Assembly (NCBI RefSeq): GCF_004519315.1
Contig: NZ_SOZE01000003.1
Location: forward strand, 248,001 to 312,000
Direction of reading: 5' to 3'
DNA: 64,000 nt
Source: Mucilaginibacter psychrotolerans
GTDB lineage: Bacteria > Bacteroidota > Bacteroidia > Sphingobacteriales > Sphingobacteriaceae
Shown: positions 42,631 to 53,299 of the stretch, piece by piece
Numbering within the stretch: position 1 is the first letter of the stretch
Layout of the letters: every line of letters starts with the position of its first letter
Notes under the pieces: generated by a model
The model's database searches: none
The model's input: only the letters and a program-made list of their open reading frames with translations
Told to the model about the DNA's origin: nothing
Translations under genes and position numbers: made by a program

Positions 42631-44601
42631 ATGAAAAAAATCCTGCTACTACTGTTCTCTTTATCATTGATAAGCACCCTTACCCGCAGCCAGGACTTTA
42701 CCTATGGCGATGTAAGTCCGCATGAAATGGACATGAAAAAATACGTTAAAGACACTGCTGCCCGCGCTGTTGTTTTAAATGAATATGGGAATTCGCAGAT
42801 ACTTATTGGCAGTGATGAGAAGCTGAAGGTTGTTTACAACTATCATGTTAAGATAAAGATTATCAACACCAAAGGTTTTGATAAAGGTACGGTAGAAATT
42901 CCCTTACGGATTTTAAAAAATGGTGACGAGGAAGTGGGCGAAGTTAAAGGCTACACCACCTATACCGACGAAAACGGTAACCTGCAAACCACGGAACTGG
43001 GAAACAAAGCCGCTTTTAGCACCAACGAAAACAAGTACTGGAAAACACTAAAGTTTACTATGCCTAACCTTAAACCCGGCTGCGTTATTGAGTATAAATA
43101 CGAATTTACCTCTAGCGAATGGATTATACCAACCTGGAAGTTTCAGGACGATATACCCAAGCTGAATTCTTTGTACGAAGTTCACATCCCTGGTTTCTGG
43201 AACTTCAACATCTCGTTGAGGGGACCATACAAGCTCACCAAAAATACGGCCGAGATTGAAAGAGAATGTTTTACCCGCCACGGTGCCAAGGCCGATTGCT
43301 CGCACATGACGTTCCAGATGGCAGATATACCGGCGTTTATAGAAGAGGATAACATGACTGCACCGAAGAATTTTATGTCGGCAGTTTATTTCGAACTATC
43401 TGAGTGGACAAATTTCGATACCGGCGTAAAAACAAAGTTTACAAAAGAGTGGAAAGATGTTGACTTCGAAATGAAAAAATGGGACCACTTTGGCGTGCAG
43501 CTAAAAAAGAAAGACCAGCTAAAGCCCTATATATTGCCCGTAATAGCCGGCAAAACTGATGAGTTGGAAAAAGCCAAAGCCGTGTTTACATTTATCCAAA
43601 AGACCATCAAATGGAATAATTTTACCTCTATAAGTAGCGAGAATATACGCAAAGCGCTTGATAGCCATACCGGCACCGTTGGCGACATCAACCTCACTTT
43701 GGTAACCGCACTGGGTACAGCGGGCATCAACGCAGAGGCTGTATTGTTAAGTACCCGTCGCAATGGCCTGGTAAACAAGCTATACCCGGTTGTAGACGAT
43801 TTTGATTATGTGGTGGCAAAAGCAAACATAGGCGGTAAAAGCTACCTACTCGATGCATCAGACCCGCTACTATCTTTCGATATGTTGCCGCTTAGGTGCC
43901 TTAACGACCAGGGTAGGGTAATGAGCCTGGATAAGCCCAGCTACTGGATAGACCTTGTTGCCAGCCAGCGCAAGGCCCAAACCAGTAATTACGACCTCAC
44001 CCTGCAAAGTAACGGCAAATTAAAAGGCTCTATTACTACTTACTATTTTGGCTACGAGGCTTACGACAGACGGAAAGCAATAAAGAAATTCAATACATTA
44101 GATGAGTACGTGGAGAATTTAGACGACAAGCTGGTAAAAACAAAGATCCTAACTTCGGCAATCAGTAATGTAGACAGCCTGGATATGCCCTTAACCGAAA
44201 AATATGAAGTTGAGATTGATGCTTTCGACAATTTGAACCATAACAAACTCAACTTCAACCCTTTCTTTTTTGACAGGATCACGATCAACCCTTTTAAGTT
44301 GGAGGACCGGAACTATCCGGTAGATATGGGCATGTCGTCAGACGATCGCTTCATCCTAAATATGCACCTACCAGCCGACTATGTCATTGATAGCGCGCCG
44401 CAGGGTATAGCTGTTAGCTTACCCAACAAAGGCGGCAAATTCATTACCAGTTTTACCGGCGAGGGGAATAACTTCACGTTTTCTAACGTATTGCAACTGA
44501 CCAAAACGATATACGAACCAGAAGAATACCCATACTTAAAAGAATTGTTCAACAAAGTGATAGCCACCGAAAAGGGCGAAATTGTGTTTAAAAAGAAATA
44601 A
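42631..44601 (+). CDS. DUF3857/transglutaminase-like exported protein (first of pair)
   Basis: 656 residues with a Sec signal (MKKILLLLFSLSLISTLTRSQ). DUF3857 (about 30-240) has YNYHVKIKIINTKGFDKGTVEIPL and KYWKTLKFTMPNLKPGCVIEYKYE. The transglutaminase-like part (about 295-400) has KAVFTFIQKTIKWNNFTSI and GTVGDINLTLVTALGTAGINAEAVLLSTR. The usual nucleophile Cys is replaced (GDINLTL instead of GDCxxxx), so this copy looks catalytically dead. The C-terminal DUF3858 domain follows. It overlaps into a tandem with the next gene (TAA then ATG with no gap). Function in the envelope is unknown. Confidence 0.8.
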   Translation: MKKILLLLFSLSLISTLTRSQDFTYGDVSPHEMDMKKYVKDTAARAVVLNEYGNSQILIGSDEKLKVVYNYHVKIKIINTKGFDKGTVEIPLRILKNGDEEVGEVKGYTTYTDENGNLQTTELGNKAAFSTNENKYWKTLKFTMPNLKPGCVIEYKYEFTSSEWIIPTWKFQDDIPKLNSLYEVHIPGFWNFNISLRGPYKLTKNTAEIERECFTRHGAKADCSHMTFQMADIPAFIEEDNMTAPKNFMSAVYFELSEWTNFDTGVKTKFTKEWKDVDFEMKKWDHFGVQLKKKDQLKPYILPVIAGKTDELEKAKAVFTFIQKTIKWNNFTSISSENIRKALDSHTGTVGDINLTLVTALGTAGINAEAVLLSTRRNGLVNKLYPVVDDFDYVVAKANIGGKSYLLDASDPLLSFDMLPLRCLNDQGRVMSLDKPSYWIDLVASQRKAQTSNYDLTLQSNGKLKGSITTYYFGYEAYDRRKAIKKFNTLDEYVENLDDKLVKTKILTSAISNVDSLDMPLTEKYEVEIDAFDNLNHNKLNFNPFFFDRITINPFKLEDRNYPVDMGMSSDDRFILNMHLPADYVIDSAPQGIAVSLPNKGGKFITSFTGEGNNFTFSNVLQLTKTIYEPEEYPYLKELFNKVIATEKGEIVFKKK

Positions 44602-46518
44602 ATGAAACTAATCTGTTCGGTGCTTTTATTGTTGATGCTGGCAACCGCTTCGCAGGCCCAATCGCAGCAAAATTATGATGTAAGCCTCATTCCCAAAAAT
44701 CTGCTGCCTTATGCCAGCACTGTGGTGCGTAACGAGGAAGTGAATATTGAGGTAAAAGACGACGATAATACCGTTTACCATATTAAAAAGGCCGTAACCG
44801 TACTCAACAAAAACGGCGACGACATTGCCCGCATTGTTTTATGGTACAACAAAAACAACCCTATTCGCAGCGTGAAGGGCGTTACGTACAACGAATTCGG
44901 CAAGCTGATAAGCAAATTCAGCGAAAAAGATTTTGTTGACCAAAGCGCTACGGCCAGTTATTCCTTATTTGATGATTCGCGGGTGAAGCATTTCATACCT
45001 TCTATCGGGGCCTATCCTTACACCATAGAATACGAGTACGAGCAACGCTCCAAACAATCCCTTAATTTTGATGATTGGCAGCCTAATTCCTCATCGGGGA
45101 TGGCGGTGGAAAAAAGCACGTTTACCTTCGCATGCAGCCCATCGTTCAAAATAAGGTATAAAGAGATAAACCTGCCTGCAAAAGTGGCCATCGGCAGTAC
45201 TAAAGATGGGCTAAAAACCTATACCTGGCAGGTGAGCGGCATCAAGGCTTTCCGATACGAGCCCTACAGCCCCAACGAAGAGGAATACCTGAGCATGGTA
45301 AAAATTGCGCCTCAGGATTTTAAATACGAAGGCATCAGCGGTAGCTTCAGTAATTGGAAAGAACTGGGCCAGTGGACTTATGATAAATTACTGGCCAGCC
45401 GAAGAGCCCTGCCCACCCCTACCATAGAATTCGTAAAGCAGCTTACTGCCAACATTACCGACCCCAAGCTGAAGGCAAAAAAAATATATGAGTACATGCA
45501 ATCTAAAACACGTTACATCAGCGTACAGGTAGGTATAGGCGGTTATCAACCGTTTTTAGCCGCTGACGTAGACCGCACAAGCTATGGAGATTGCAAAGCG
45601 TTGGTGAATTACACACAGGCCTTGCTTAGTGCAGTGGGGATAGATTCGTGGTATTGCGTTGTACAAGCTGGTAGCGAAAAAGTAAACCTGATGCCCGATT
45701 TCCCGAGTATGGGCCAGGGTAACCACATCATTTTATGCCTCCCTTTCAAAAACGATACTACATTCTTAGAATGTACCAGCCAAAAGATTCCTTTCGGTTT
45801 CCTGAGCGATTTTACCGACGACCGAAACGTTTTGGCTTGCACCCCGCAGGGCGGCAAGCTGATGCACACCACCAGCTATGCATCGCCTATAAATCTGCAA
45901 GCCCGAAAGGCCTCTTTTACCATTGATGATAAAGGCTTGCTTACCGGCAATGTTAGCACCGTTTTTAAAGGTACACAATACGATAACCGCGAAGACATGC
46001 TTGATGAACCGCCCGCCGAGCAGCTGAAATTGTTTCCGAAATTTTATCCGGCTATTAATAATCTTGAGATCGAAAACTACAGCTTTAAGCAGGATAAAGC
46101 CATACTGCCATCTATTACCGAAGATTTGAAGATAAACGCACGCGATTTTGCCACGGCAGATAACGGCAAGCTTTATTTCTCGCTCAACCCGCTTAACCGC
46201 AGCGGCCGTGCACCCAAAGATGTACGCAACCGTGTAACCCCGCTATACATTAACCGGGGCTATACCGACGAGGACGAAATAACCTATAAACTGCCTGCCA
46301 GCTATAAACCCGAGTTTAAACCGGATAATGTCATCATAGATAAACCATTCGGTCGCTTTACCATGACGACTTCCATCAAGGCAGGCGAATTAGTTTTTAC
46401 GCGGCGTATCCAGTTAAAAGAAGGCACCTACAGCAAAGATCTATATGTCGAGCTGGTAGAGTTTTACCAAAAAGTAGCCGATGCTGATAATTTCAACATA
46501 AGCCTGGTGAAAAGTTAA
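44602..46518 (+). CDS. DUF3857/transglutaminase-like exported protein (second of pair)
   Basis: 638 residues with a Sec signal (MKLICSVLLLLMLATASQAQ). DUF3857 has VTVLNKNGDDIARIVLWYNK and GAYPYTIEYEYEQRSKQS. The transglutaminase domain has YEYMQSKTRYISVQVGIGGYQPF and DRTSYGDCKALVNYTQALLSAVGIDSWYCVVQ, with the catalytic Cys present (GDCKAL). A downstream NHIILCLPFKNDTTFLECTS region holds the likely His and Asp/Glu. It starts on the base after the first gene's stop, so the two are surely co-translated. One active and one inactive partner may form a complex; this is inference. Confidence 0.82.
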   Translation: MKLICSVLLLLMLATASQAQSQQNYDVSLIPKNLLPYASTVVRNEEVNIEVKDDDNTVYHIKKAVTVLNKNGDDIARIVLWYNKNNPIRSVKGVTYNEFGKLISKFSEKDFVDQSATASYSLFDDSRVKHFIPSIGAYPYTIEYEYEQRSKQSLNFDDWQPNSSSGMAVEKSTFTFACSPSFKIRYKEINLPAKVAIGSTKDGLKTYTWQVSGIKAFRYEPYSPNEEEYLSMVKIAPQDFKYEGISGSFSNWKELGQWTYDKLLASRRALPTPTIEFVKQLTANITDPKLKAKKIYEYMQSKTRYISVQVGIGGYQPFLAADVDRTSYGDCKALVNYTQALLSAVGIDSWYCVVQAGSEKVNLMPDFPSMGQGNHIILCLPFKNDTTFLECTSQKIPFGFLSDFTDDRNVLACTPQGGKLMHTTSYASPINLQARKASFTIDDKGLLTGNVSTVFKGTQYDNREDMLDEPPAEQLKLFPKFYPAINNLEIENYSFKQDKAILPSITEDLKINARDFATADNGKLYFSLNPLNRSGRAPKDVRNRVTPLYINRGYTDEDEITYKLPASYKPEFKPDNVIIDKPFGRFTMTTSIKAGELVFTRRIQLKEGTYSKDLYVELVEFYQKVADADNFNISLVKS

Positions 46519-46644
46519 TTAGCTGAAGATAATGATACCGAGTATAATGCCAACGATCATAATAACGTAGAGCATAATTTCGGTACTTGCAAAACGCTTA
46601 TATTTAGTCCAGAAAGAATAGTCCTGTTTTGGTTTTTGCATCAT
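46519..46644 (-). CDS. 41-residue single-pass membrane peptide
   Basis: From the ATG at 46644 (MMQKPKQDYSFWTKYKRFASTEI then MLYVIMIVGIILGIIIFS). The N-terminal half is basic and aromatic, the last 18 residues are one hydrophobic helix that ends at the stop, so it should sit in the membrane with its N-terminus inside. Its stop codon directly abuts the stop of the convergent DUF3857 gene (TAATTA). A TATTTTTG box ends 4 bp before the start. No family is recognised. The longer frame to 46728 is not credible. Confidence 0.55.
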   Translation of the reverse strand: MMQKPKQDYSFWTKYKRFASTEIMLYVIMIVGIILGIIIFS

Positions 46645-46648
46645 GCTG

Positions 46649-46656
46649 CAAAAATA
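46649..46656 (-). promoter_or_regulatory. -7 box just before the small membrane peptide
   Basis: On the minus strand TATTTTTG matches TAnnTTTG and ends 4 bp before the ATG at 46644. No clear TTG is at the expected distance. Confidence 0.3.
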
Positions 46657-46741
46657 TACAATTTTTCTGTAGCCATAGTTATAAAGCAAGAAGAAACCTG
46701 TGGCTGTTCCCCCTTCGCCGTAAAGCAATTAAGCAATTGGA

Positions 46742-47329
46742 TTAGTTCCCGGGGGCGGTGAGCAAAGGATCTGAAATCGAGCCGGCTCGGGAGAAATACT
46801 GATAGATGCCGTTATCGTGTAGCCGTACCACTACCACCCCGCGGCGGGTACTGGCATGTACGATATAACCGTTTTGCAGGTAAACACCCACATGGCTAAA
46901 CTGCTTCCCGTCGAAATCGAAGAATACCAGGTCGCCTTCTTTCAGTTCTTCCTCGTATTTACGTTTAATGTTGTTTACTTGTAAAGCACAGGTACGTGGC
47001 ACGGGCATATCATAAACCTGTTGCTGCAGCAGGTACACCAGGCCCGAGCAATCTATCCCACTTTTATCCAGCCCACCGAAACGATAAGGCGTACCCATCC
47101 ATTCTTCTATAAAACTGTAGAGCCTTCCGTTTTGGATATCGTTGCGCTTAACCCCCATCATGGTAGCATATTTATCCGCAATTTCCTTATCCGGCTTTAC
47201 CATTACATAAGGGCCGCGGCGCAAAGGGCCGTTATTATTACGCACGGTCAATTTACGCGAGTGGCAAGAAGTCAACAGTATAGCGGCGACAAAAATAAAA
47301 GCTAAATTGGTATAGCGTTTTAAGAACAT
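46742..47329 (-). CDS. NlpC/P60 peptidoglycan hydrolase lipoprotein
   Basis: 195 residues. Lipoprotein signal (AILLTSC, Cys22). The catalytic domain has GTPYRFGGLDKSGIDCSGL with Cys94, EGDLVFFDF, FSHVGVYLQNGYIVHAS with His146 and a polar third residue (His159). This is the complete NlpC/P60 triad. It cleaves the stem peptide of peptidoglycan (D-Glu to diaminopimelate) in the periplasm. A short N-terminal SH3-like part may be absent. It is a single gene. Confidence 0.92.
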   Translation of the reverse strand: MFLKRYTNLAFIFVAAILLTSCHSRKLTVRNNNGPLRRGPYVMVKPDKEIADKYATMMGVKRNDIQNGRLYSFIEEWMGTPYRFGGLDKSGIDCSGLVYLLQQQVYDMPVPRTCALQVNNIKRKYEEELKEGDLVFFDFDGKQFSHVGVYLQNGYIVHASTRRGVVVVRLHDNGIYQYFSRAGSISDPLLTAPGN

Positions 47330-47678
47330 GTGATAAAGATAAACTCCTGATTTCAGATGGGCAAATCAATGTCGTTGACTTAAGGAAGCCCCGGCCCCAT
47401 CGGGGCCAAATGTCGGTAGCAAACAAGCAAAAACCACCTTTGTGCCGTAGGTACAACACTGGCGATGTAGCATACCTATGGCATGCGAGTAGCTGATTAT
47501 CGATTAGCTACCGACCTTTTGCACCTATGGCGCACTTCGAAATAGCTTAAGTAAACGATATTGATGTGCAAATTACAGATGTGCAGATGAAAAAAGAATT
47601 GACTTATTTTAACAAAAAAAGATCTGCACACCTACCCTATTCATCTGCATATCTGCACATCTGAAATCTGCACATCTA
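47330..47678. other. Gene-free region with two repeat families
   Basis: 349 bp. TGTGCCGTAGGTACA (about 47441-47455), ATACCTATGGCAT and GCACCTATGGCGCAC are variants of a dispersed motif. GTCGGTAGC (47412-47420) pairs with GCTACCGAC (47507-47515). A second set, AGATGTGCAGATGA (47577-47590) and ATCTGCAYATCTG copies (47641-47677), forms a palindrome that may terminate mutS. Confidence 0.55.
47577..47677. repeat. ATCTGCACATCT repeats downstream of mutS
   Basis: AGATGTGCAGATGA (47577-47590) faces TCATCTGCATATCTG (47641-47655), and two more ATCTGCACATCT copies follow to 47677, ending two bases before the mutS stop. Confidence 0.55.
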
Positions 47679-50291
47679 TCACCCTTTTATTACCCGCTGT
47701 ATCTCATCCAGTTTCATCAGGGCTTCTACGGGGGTTAAGGTGTTTACATCGAGGTTGTTGAGGGTATCGCGTATTTTCACCAGTACAGGGTCGTCTATCG
47801 AGAACATCTGCATCTGTACGGCCTGTTTCTGTACCTTGCGGATGCTTTCTTTGATATGCTCGCCCCCGGTACGCTCGTTCTCCAGTTTCTTCAATATCTC
47901 GTGGGCGCGGCTTAATACTTTTTGCGGCATGCCGGCCAACTTGGCTACGTGTATACCAAAGCTGTGCTCGCTGCCGCCCGGCACCAGCTTACGCAGGAAG
48001 ATGATCTGCTGCCCAACCTCCTTTACCGAAACATTGAAATTCTTGATGCGATTGAAACTGTTGCTTAGTTCGTTCAGTTCGTGATAGTGCGTGGCGAAAA
48101 GGGTTTTGGCGCGAGCCGTGGTTTGATTATGCAGGTATTCTGCTATCGACCAGGCTATCGAAATACCATCATAAGTAGAAGTTCCACGGCCAATCTCATC
48201 CAGCAAAATCAGGCTTCGGTCGCTGAGGTTATTGAGGATGCTGGCCGTCTCGTTCATCTCCACCATAAAAGTTGATTCGCCGGACGAAAGATTGTCTGAT
48301 GCACCTACCCTCGTAAATATCTTATCTACCAAACCTATGGCTGCCGCTTTGGCCGGCACGAAACAGCCCATCTGTGCCATCAGGACGATAAGACCGGTTT
48401 GCCTCAGCAAAGCCGATTTACCCGCCATGTTGGGGCCGGTAATGATGATGATCTGCTGCGAATCCGAATCAAGGTACACATCGTTGGTAATGTACTCCTC
48501 GCCAAGCGGCAGGTTCTTTTCTATCACCGGGTGTCGGCCGCCTTTAATATCCAGCACGCGGCTATCGGTAACAACAGGCTTTACGTAATAGTTCCTGATA
48601 GATATATCAGCGAAGTTAAGCAGTACGTCCAGCCGGGCAATCAGTTGCGCGTTGAGTTGTATGGGCTTGATGTACTCGGCCAGTGCATACAGCAAATCGT
48701 TGTACAGGCGCGTCTCCAAAGCCAGAATTTTCTCTTCAGCCCCTAATATCTGCTCTTCATATTCCTTAAGCTCAGGCGTAATGTACCGTTCGGCATTTAC
48801 CAGCGTTTGCTTGCGTATCCACTCGGTGGGTACCTTTTCGCGGTGGCTGTGGGTAACTTCCAGGTAGTAGCCAAATACGTTGTTGAACGATACCTTTAGC
48901 GATGGTATGCCGGTAGCCTCTGCCTCGCGTTTTTGTATCTCCAGCAGGTAGCCCTTACCCCCGAACGCGATTTTACGCAAACGGTCCAGTTCCTCGTTGA
49001 TGCCATCGTTTATTACCGATCCCTTTACAATCATCACCGGTGGCTCGGGGTGCAGTTCGTGGGCTATCTTCTCGCAGATGGTGGCGCAGGGGTTCAACTG
49101 TTCGCCAATGGCACGCAACGGGGCACTATCGGCCATTTCTGCTATCTTTTTAATGTCGGCTATGGCCAGCAAGGCCCTCTTCAGCTGGCTTACCTCGCGC
49201 GGATTGGCCTTTTGCAAACCTATCTTGCTGATCAGTCGCTCCAAATCGCCTATCTGGCGGATGTATTGCTGCAACGTTTCGCGCAGCTCCTGCCGGGCTA
49301 TAAAATATTCCACCACGCCCAGTCGGTCGTTAATGGGCTTTATCTCCTTTAGCGGCATCACTATCCAGCGGCGCAGCAAACGTGCGCCCATGGGCGAGCA
49401 GGTATGATCCAGCACATCAACCAGCGTAAGGGCGTTCTCGTTGGCCGATCCAACCAGTTCCAGGTTGCGTATGCTGAACCTGTCGAGCCATAGGTAACGG
49501 TCTTCTTCTATCCTGCCTATTGCGCTGATGTGCTGCAGGTTGCGGTGCTCGGTTTCGTTAAGGTAGTGCAGTGCAACGCCGGCGGCTATAATGCCCAGGT
49601 TCAGTTTATCTATGCCGAAACCTTTCAGCGATTTTACGCCGAAGTGTTTCAGCAGGGTTTCCTGTGCGTAATCGCCGCTGTATGGCCACTCATCAAGGGT
49701 GTAGGTGTAAAAACGGTCGCCGTAATTGTCCTTAAAATCATGCTGCCGGCTTTTGGGGAATATCACTTCGCTTGGCGCATAGCTTTGCAGCAGCTTATCT
49801 ATGTAGCCGGTATTACCCTGCGCCGTCAGGAACTCGCCGGTGGAGATATCGATGAGTGAAATGCCGATGCTGTTCTTCTCGAAATACAGCGAAGCCAGGT
49901 AGTTATTGCTTTTTTGCTGCAGGATATTATCGCTGGTGGCAACGCCCGGCGTAACCAGTTCGGTAACGCCCCGTTTTACAATAGTCTTGGTAGTCTTAGG
50001 GTCTTCCAGCTGGTCGCATATGGCAACGCGCTGCCCGGCCCGTACCAGCTTGGGCAAGTAGGTATCCAGCGAGTGGTGCGGAAAGCCAGCCAGCTCTATA
50101 AAGGTTGCCGCGCCATTGCCGCGTCGGGTGAGCGTGATGCCCAAAATACCGGCGGCTTTGATGGCATCCTCGCCAAAGGTTTCATAAAAATCGCCAACGC
50201 GGAACAACAGCAAGGCACCCGGGTACTTTGCCTTTATGGCATTATACTGCTGCATTAAAGGGGTTTCTTTGGTTTCGGTAGTCTTGGCCAA
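47679..50291 (-). CDS. mutS: DNA mismatch repair protein MutS
   Basis: 870 residues from a TTG at 50291. This start keeps the [36 protein letters not shown] opening that family members share; the next Met (residue 13) would cut it. Mismatch-binding FYETFGEDA (Phe-x-Glu) is in domain I. The ATPase domain has [13 protein letters not shown] (Walker A) and [14 protein letters not shown] (Walker B), then [10 protein letters not shown]. The C-terminal dimer helices are present. It recognises mispairs and recruits MutL. Complete. Confidence 0.97.
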   Translation of the reverse strand: MAKTTETKETPLMQQYNAIKAKYPGALLLFRVGDFYETFGEDAIKAAGILGITLTRRGNGAATFIELAGFPHHSLDTYLPKLVRAGQRVAICDQLEDPKTTKTIVKRGVTELVTPGVATSDNILQQKSNNYLASLYFEKNSIGISLIDISTGEFLTAQGNTGYIDKLLQSYAPSEVIFPKSRQHDFKDNYGDRFYTYTLDEWPYSGDYAQETLLKHFGVKSLKGFGIDKLNLGIIAAGVALHYLNETEHRNLQHISAIGRIEEDRYLWLDRFSIRNLELVGSANENALTLVDVLDHTCSPMGARLLRRWIVMPLKEIKPINDRLGVVEYFIARQELRETLQQYIRQIGDLERLISKIGLQKANPREVSQLKRALLAIADIKKIAEMADSAPLRAIGEQLNPCATICEKIAHELHPEPPVMIVKGSVINDGINEELDRLRKIAFGGKGYLLEIQKREAEATGIPSLKVSFNNVFGYYLEVTHSHREKVPTEWIRKQTLVNAERYITPELKEYEEQILGAEEKILALETRLYNDLLYALAEYIKPIQLNAQLIARLDVLLNFADISIRNYYVKPVVTDSRVLDIKGGRHPVIEKNLPLGEEYITNDVYLDSDSQQIIIITGPNMAGKSALLRQTGLIVLMAQMGCFVPAKAAAIGLVDKIFTRVGASDNLSSGESTFMVEMNETASILNNLSDRSLILLDEIGRGTSTYDGISIAWSIAEYLHNQTTARAKTLFATHYHELNELSNSFNRIKNFNVSVKEVGQQIIFLRKLVPGGSEHSFGIHVAKLAGMPQKVLSRAHEILKKLENERTGGEHIKESIRKVQKQAVQMQMFSIDDPVLVKIRDTLNNLDVNTLTPVEALMKLDEIQRVIKG

Positions 50292-50389
50292 GTCGCTGCT
50301 TTTAATAATCTGCTAATTTAATCCATTGCTTCTGCATTAAAGCCATTGTGGAAAAGTTGCAGGGATGTTAGTTAAGTGGGCGACGTTGA

Positions 50390-50433
50390 AAAGTTGGAAG
50401 GTTTAAAGTTGGAAGGTTTAAAGTTGGAAGGTT
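50390..50433. repeat. 15-bp tandem repeat, three units
   Basis: AAAGTTGGAAGGTTT at 50390-50404 and 50405-50419, then AAAGTTGGAAGGTT at 50420-50433. It lies about 100 bp upstream of the mutS start codon. Units are identical, so the array is young or active. Confidence 0.85.
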
Positions 50434-50531
50434 AGTTGATGGCGTTTATCGTCATTACAATATGGTTTAACAACCCGCTCACAATTTTGCTGCAGTTTTT
50501 CGATGCCCCATACCGCCGCTCGTGCCCTACC

Positions 50532-51854
50532 TCACTTCACAAATTCCACCAAATACTCCGACACATAATCGTTCTTGTCGTTATCATTATCCTTATAAAA
50601 CAACCTGGCAAATTGAGATGTGCGTATAGAAGAAAGTTTGTTAACGCTATTTGCTTCGGTACTTATTGGCTGTAAGGATGGATACCAAATGGTATGCCCG
50701 GGTTTGCTGGCCAGCAGTTGCGGCTTGCTCCACTGTTGCGAATTGTTGCCCTCACCCAAATTGCGATTCTTATTAAACGAAACGTACACGCTGCTTCCTT
50801 TCCATGAGGGACCTTCGGCTTTGGCCATCGTCATTACCCAGCAGTTGTGGTAAACATTCCAGCTTACCGATGGCCCCCAGTAATACTTAGCCGTTGGTGA
50901 TGATGCCGGGCCGCCACCTGCTGATTGCGATATTTGTAAGGATGCCACAGGCTTACCCACCCCGTTGTAAGGTGCGTTAAAACCCTTGCCATCCCAGCGC
51001 TTTGCCTTGCCTTCAGGGCTATTTAAATCGCTTAGCAAGATGCGGGCTATGCTGATGCACTGGCCGCTCCACTCTTTTTTTGGGTTGTAAGCGGATGCCG
51101 TATAAGTAGCCGGGTAACCATATTCGCCATAAAACAAATAAAGGTATTTGCCATTGGCTATAGCTGATGGATCGCCGGTGCCGCCGGCAAAGTTTATTGC
51201 CGTGTTGTTAGGCTTCAATATCATACGGGGCTGCTCATCCTCCAAGAATATACCGCGGTTGACCCAGCTTTTGCCGCCATCTGTAGAGCGCATAATACCT
51301 ATACGGCAAACCGCAGAGGCTGTTTCGGAGCCACGCAGCCCTTCGGGCCATTTCTGGTTCTTGTAACCTTTATGCGTTTTGGCATTGTAAGGCAAGGTTG
51401 CCGGATAATTCTCGTTATGATACAAGGCATAAAGCGTATTGCCCGATTTGTCGCCCGCATCCTGATGTATCGATTCAAACCAAATAGCGCCATGCAGACC
51501 CGGCTTACCAGGGGCGACATTTGGTGGCAGTTTAGGAACCGTAAATCCCGCTTCAGGCGTAGCGATCACCTCATCTACTGTTGTACCCGATGCATATTTT
51601 AAATTGTTAGATGGCCCCCAAACCGGGTCTTCACCGTATTTTCCGGGGAAAATGGTAAATTTGTCGCCCACCCAAACTTCCGACAAATTGCAATCTACAA
51701 AGGATTTAAATACAAACCTTTCTACCGGTGTGAGCTTAACTGTTGGCGTACCCGTTGTGGCTTTATCAGAAACATTGGGTTGTTGGTATGAAAAAGCAAA
51801 TGCCAGGCATATCAAGGCACTGCCAGCGAGCAGGCTAATTCTTTTAAACATCAT
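50532..51854 (-). CDS. Secreted sialidase-like beta-propeller protein
   Basis: 440 residues with a Sec signal (MMFKRISLLAGSALICLAFAFS). IMRSTDGGKSWVNRGIFL is an Asp-box (SxDxGxxW) typical of sialidases and related propellers. Other blades include SEVWVGDKFTIFPGKYGEDPVW, FAGGTGDPSAIANGKYLYLFYGEYGY and YYWGPSVSWNVYHNCWVMTMAKAEG. The overall pattern resembles five-bladed GH43/GH32-like or BNR-repeat proteins, but I could not place the catalytic residues. It is exported and probably acts on or binds a glycan. The start has two adjacent Met codons (51854, 51851). Confidence 0.65.
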   Translation of the reverse strand: MMFKRISLLAGSALICLAFAFSYQQPNVSDKATTGTPTVKLTPVERFVFKSFVDCNLSEVWVGDKFTIFPGKYGEDPVWGPSNNLKYASGTTVDEVIATPEAGFTVPKLPPNVAPGKPGLHGAIWFESIHQDAGDKSGNTLYALYHNENYPATLPYNAKTHKGYKNQKWPEGLRGSETASAVCRIGIMRSTDGGKSWVNRGIFLEDEQPRMILKPNNTAINFAGGTGDPSAIANGKYLYLFYGEYGYPATYTASAYNPKKEWSGQCISIARILLSDLNSPEGKAKRWDGKGFNAPYNGVGKPVASLQISQSAGGGPASSPTAKYYWGPSVSWNVYHNCWVMTMAKAEGPSWKGSSVYVSFNKNRNLGEGNNSQQWSKPQLLASKPGHTIWYPSLQPISTEANSVNKLSSIRTSQFARLFYKDNDNDKNDYVSEYLVEFVK

Positions 51855-51977
51855 ATGGGCTTTGGGTTGCTAATTGGTTACACGCCAAAACGTGTGCGGC
51901 GTAATTAAGGCAATATACGCTGGTTTTACGTTTAGTACTTATCTTTTTGTAAAATTATACTGCGGAACCGTATTTTT

Positions 51978-53216
51978 CTATACTGTTTTGCTTTGCAGCC
52001 TTTTCGCCACCTTGCCAATCGTAAGTCCCTGTATAAAGATGGAAAACACCACCACAATATAGGTGATCAATACAAATTCATCACGGTACATATTGTTCCC
52101 AAGCGATAGCGCCATCGCCACAGAAAGCCCTCCGCGTAAGCCTCCCCAGGTAAGTATAAGCACCGCATTTTTCTCAAATTTGATGCGGTACTTCATTAAT
52201 GATACAGGTATAGCTACAGATATCCACCGTGCCAATAGTACTATCACTATTATAATGCCACCAATTAAAAGCAATATTGGGTTCACCTTTATCACCAGCA
52301 TCTCCAGCCCCATCAGCAAAAACAATACGGCGTTCAATATCTCATCTATCAGTTCCCAAAACTTATCCAGATAATCCCGGCTTACGTCAGACATCCCCTC
52401 GCGTTTCACCTTGTTGCCTGTAATGATGCCCGCAACCACCATGGCCAATGGTCCCGAAATGTGTAGGTATCCTGCAACAAAATACCCGCCTGCAACAATA
52501 GCCAGGGTTATCAGCACTTCCACCTTGTAATCGTCTATGGATTTAAGTGCCCAGTAGCCAAAGTATCCTAATAGCGCGCCAAAAAGCAAGCCCCCAACGG
52601 CCTCCTGCAAAAATAATCCACCAACAGAAACCAACGAAAAGTCGCCCGATTTGGCAACCTCAGCGATGCTGATGAATACCACCACTGCCACCCCATCGTT
52701 AAAAAGCGACTCGCCGGAAATTTTTAATTCGAGCGATGCCGGTATTTTGGCTTCTTTCAATATGGCGAGCACGGCTATCGGATCGGTAGGCGAAATCAAC
52801 GCACCGAACAGCAGGCAGTAGATAAAGGGGATATTGATGGAAAATAGCGGTAACAGCCCATACACCATCCCCCCTACCAAAAATGTAGAAATGAGGGTAC
52901 CACAAGTGGCCAGCAAAATAATGGGCCAGCGTTCCTTTTTTAGCCTTGCAGCATCTATATGTATTGCCCCGGCAAACAACATAAAACTGAGCATAAAATT
53001 CATCAGCACATCCTGAAAATCTACCGATGACGCCAGTTGAAGGGCTTTTGCAGCCAAAACCGAATTGGTATTGCCAAAAGCCGCCAGCAGCATAGAACAC
53101 AGCAGCGAAAGGACCATAATACCTATGGTTGGCGGCCATTTGATAAACCGATGATTAATATAGGCAAACAGGGCCGTAAGTACAATGGTAATGGTCAGTA
53201 TCTCCTGTGTGCTCAT
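51978..53216 (-). CDS. CPA1-type Na+/H+ antiporter
   Basis: 412 residues, about 12 membrane helices. [45 protein letters not shown] holds the PTDP and ND motifs of the NhaP/NHE ion site. [18 protein letters not shown] is the conserved later helix with Arg. There is no long C-terminal regulatory domain. It exchanges Na+ or K+ for protons across the inner membrane. It lies 83 bp downstream of the PAS protein gene on the same strand, so the two may form an operon. Confidence 0.93.
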   Translation of the reverse strand: MSTQEILTITIVLTALFAYINHRFIKWPPTIGIMVLSLLCSMLLAAFGNTNSVLAAKALQLASSVDFQDVLMNFMLSFMLFAGAIHIDAARLKKERWPIILLATCGTLISTFLVGGMVYGLLPLFSINIPFIYCLLFGALISPTDPIAVLAILKEAKIPASLELKISGESLFNDGVAVVVFISIAEVAKSGDFSLVSVGGLFLQEAVGGLLFGALLGYFGYWALKSIDDYKVEVLITLAIVAGGYFVAGYLHISGPLAMVVAGIITGNKVKREGMSDVSRDYLDKFWELIDEILNAVLFLLMGLEMLVIKVNPILLLIGGIIIVIVLLARWISVAIPVSLMKYRIKFEKNAVLILTWGGLRGGLSVAMALSLGNNMYRDEFVLITYIVVVFSIFIQGLTIGKVAKRLQSKTV

Positions 53217-53299
53217 ATCATGGGCAATTTACCCATTTTTTTGCGGAAATGCCCTTACAATCGGGCAAACATCGCTGGAAGAGGTGTTCGGTGTCGCTG

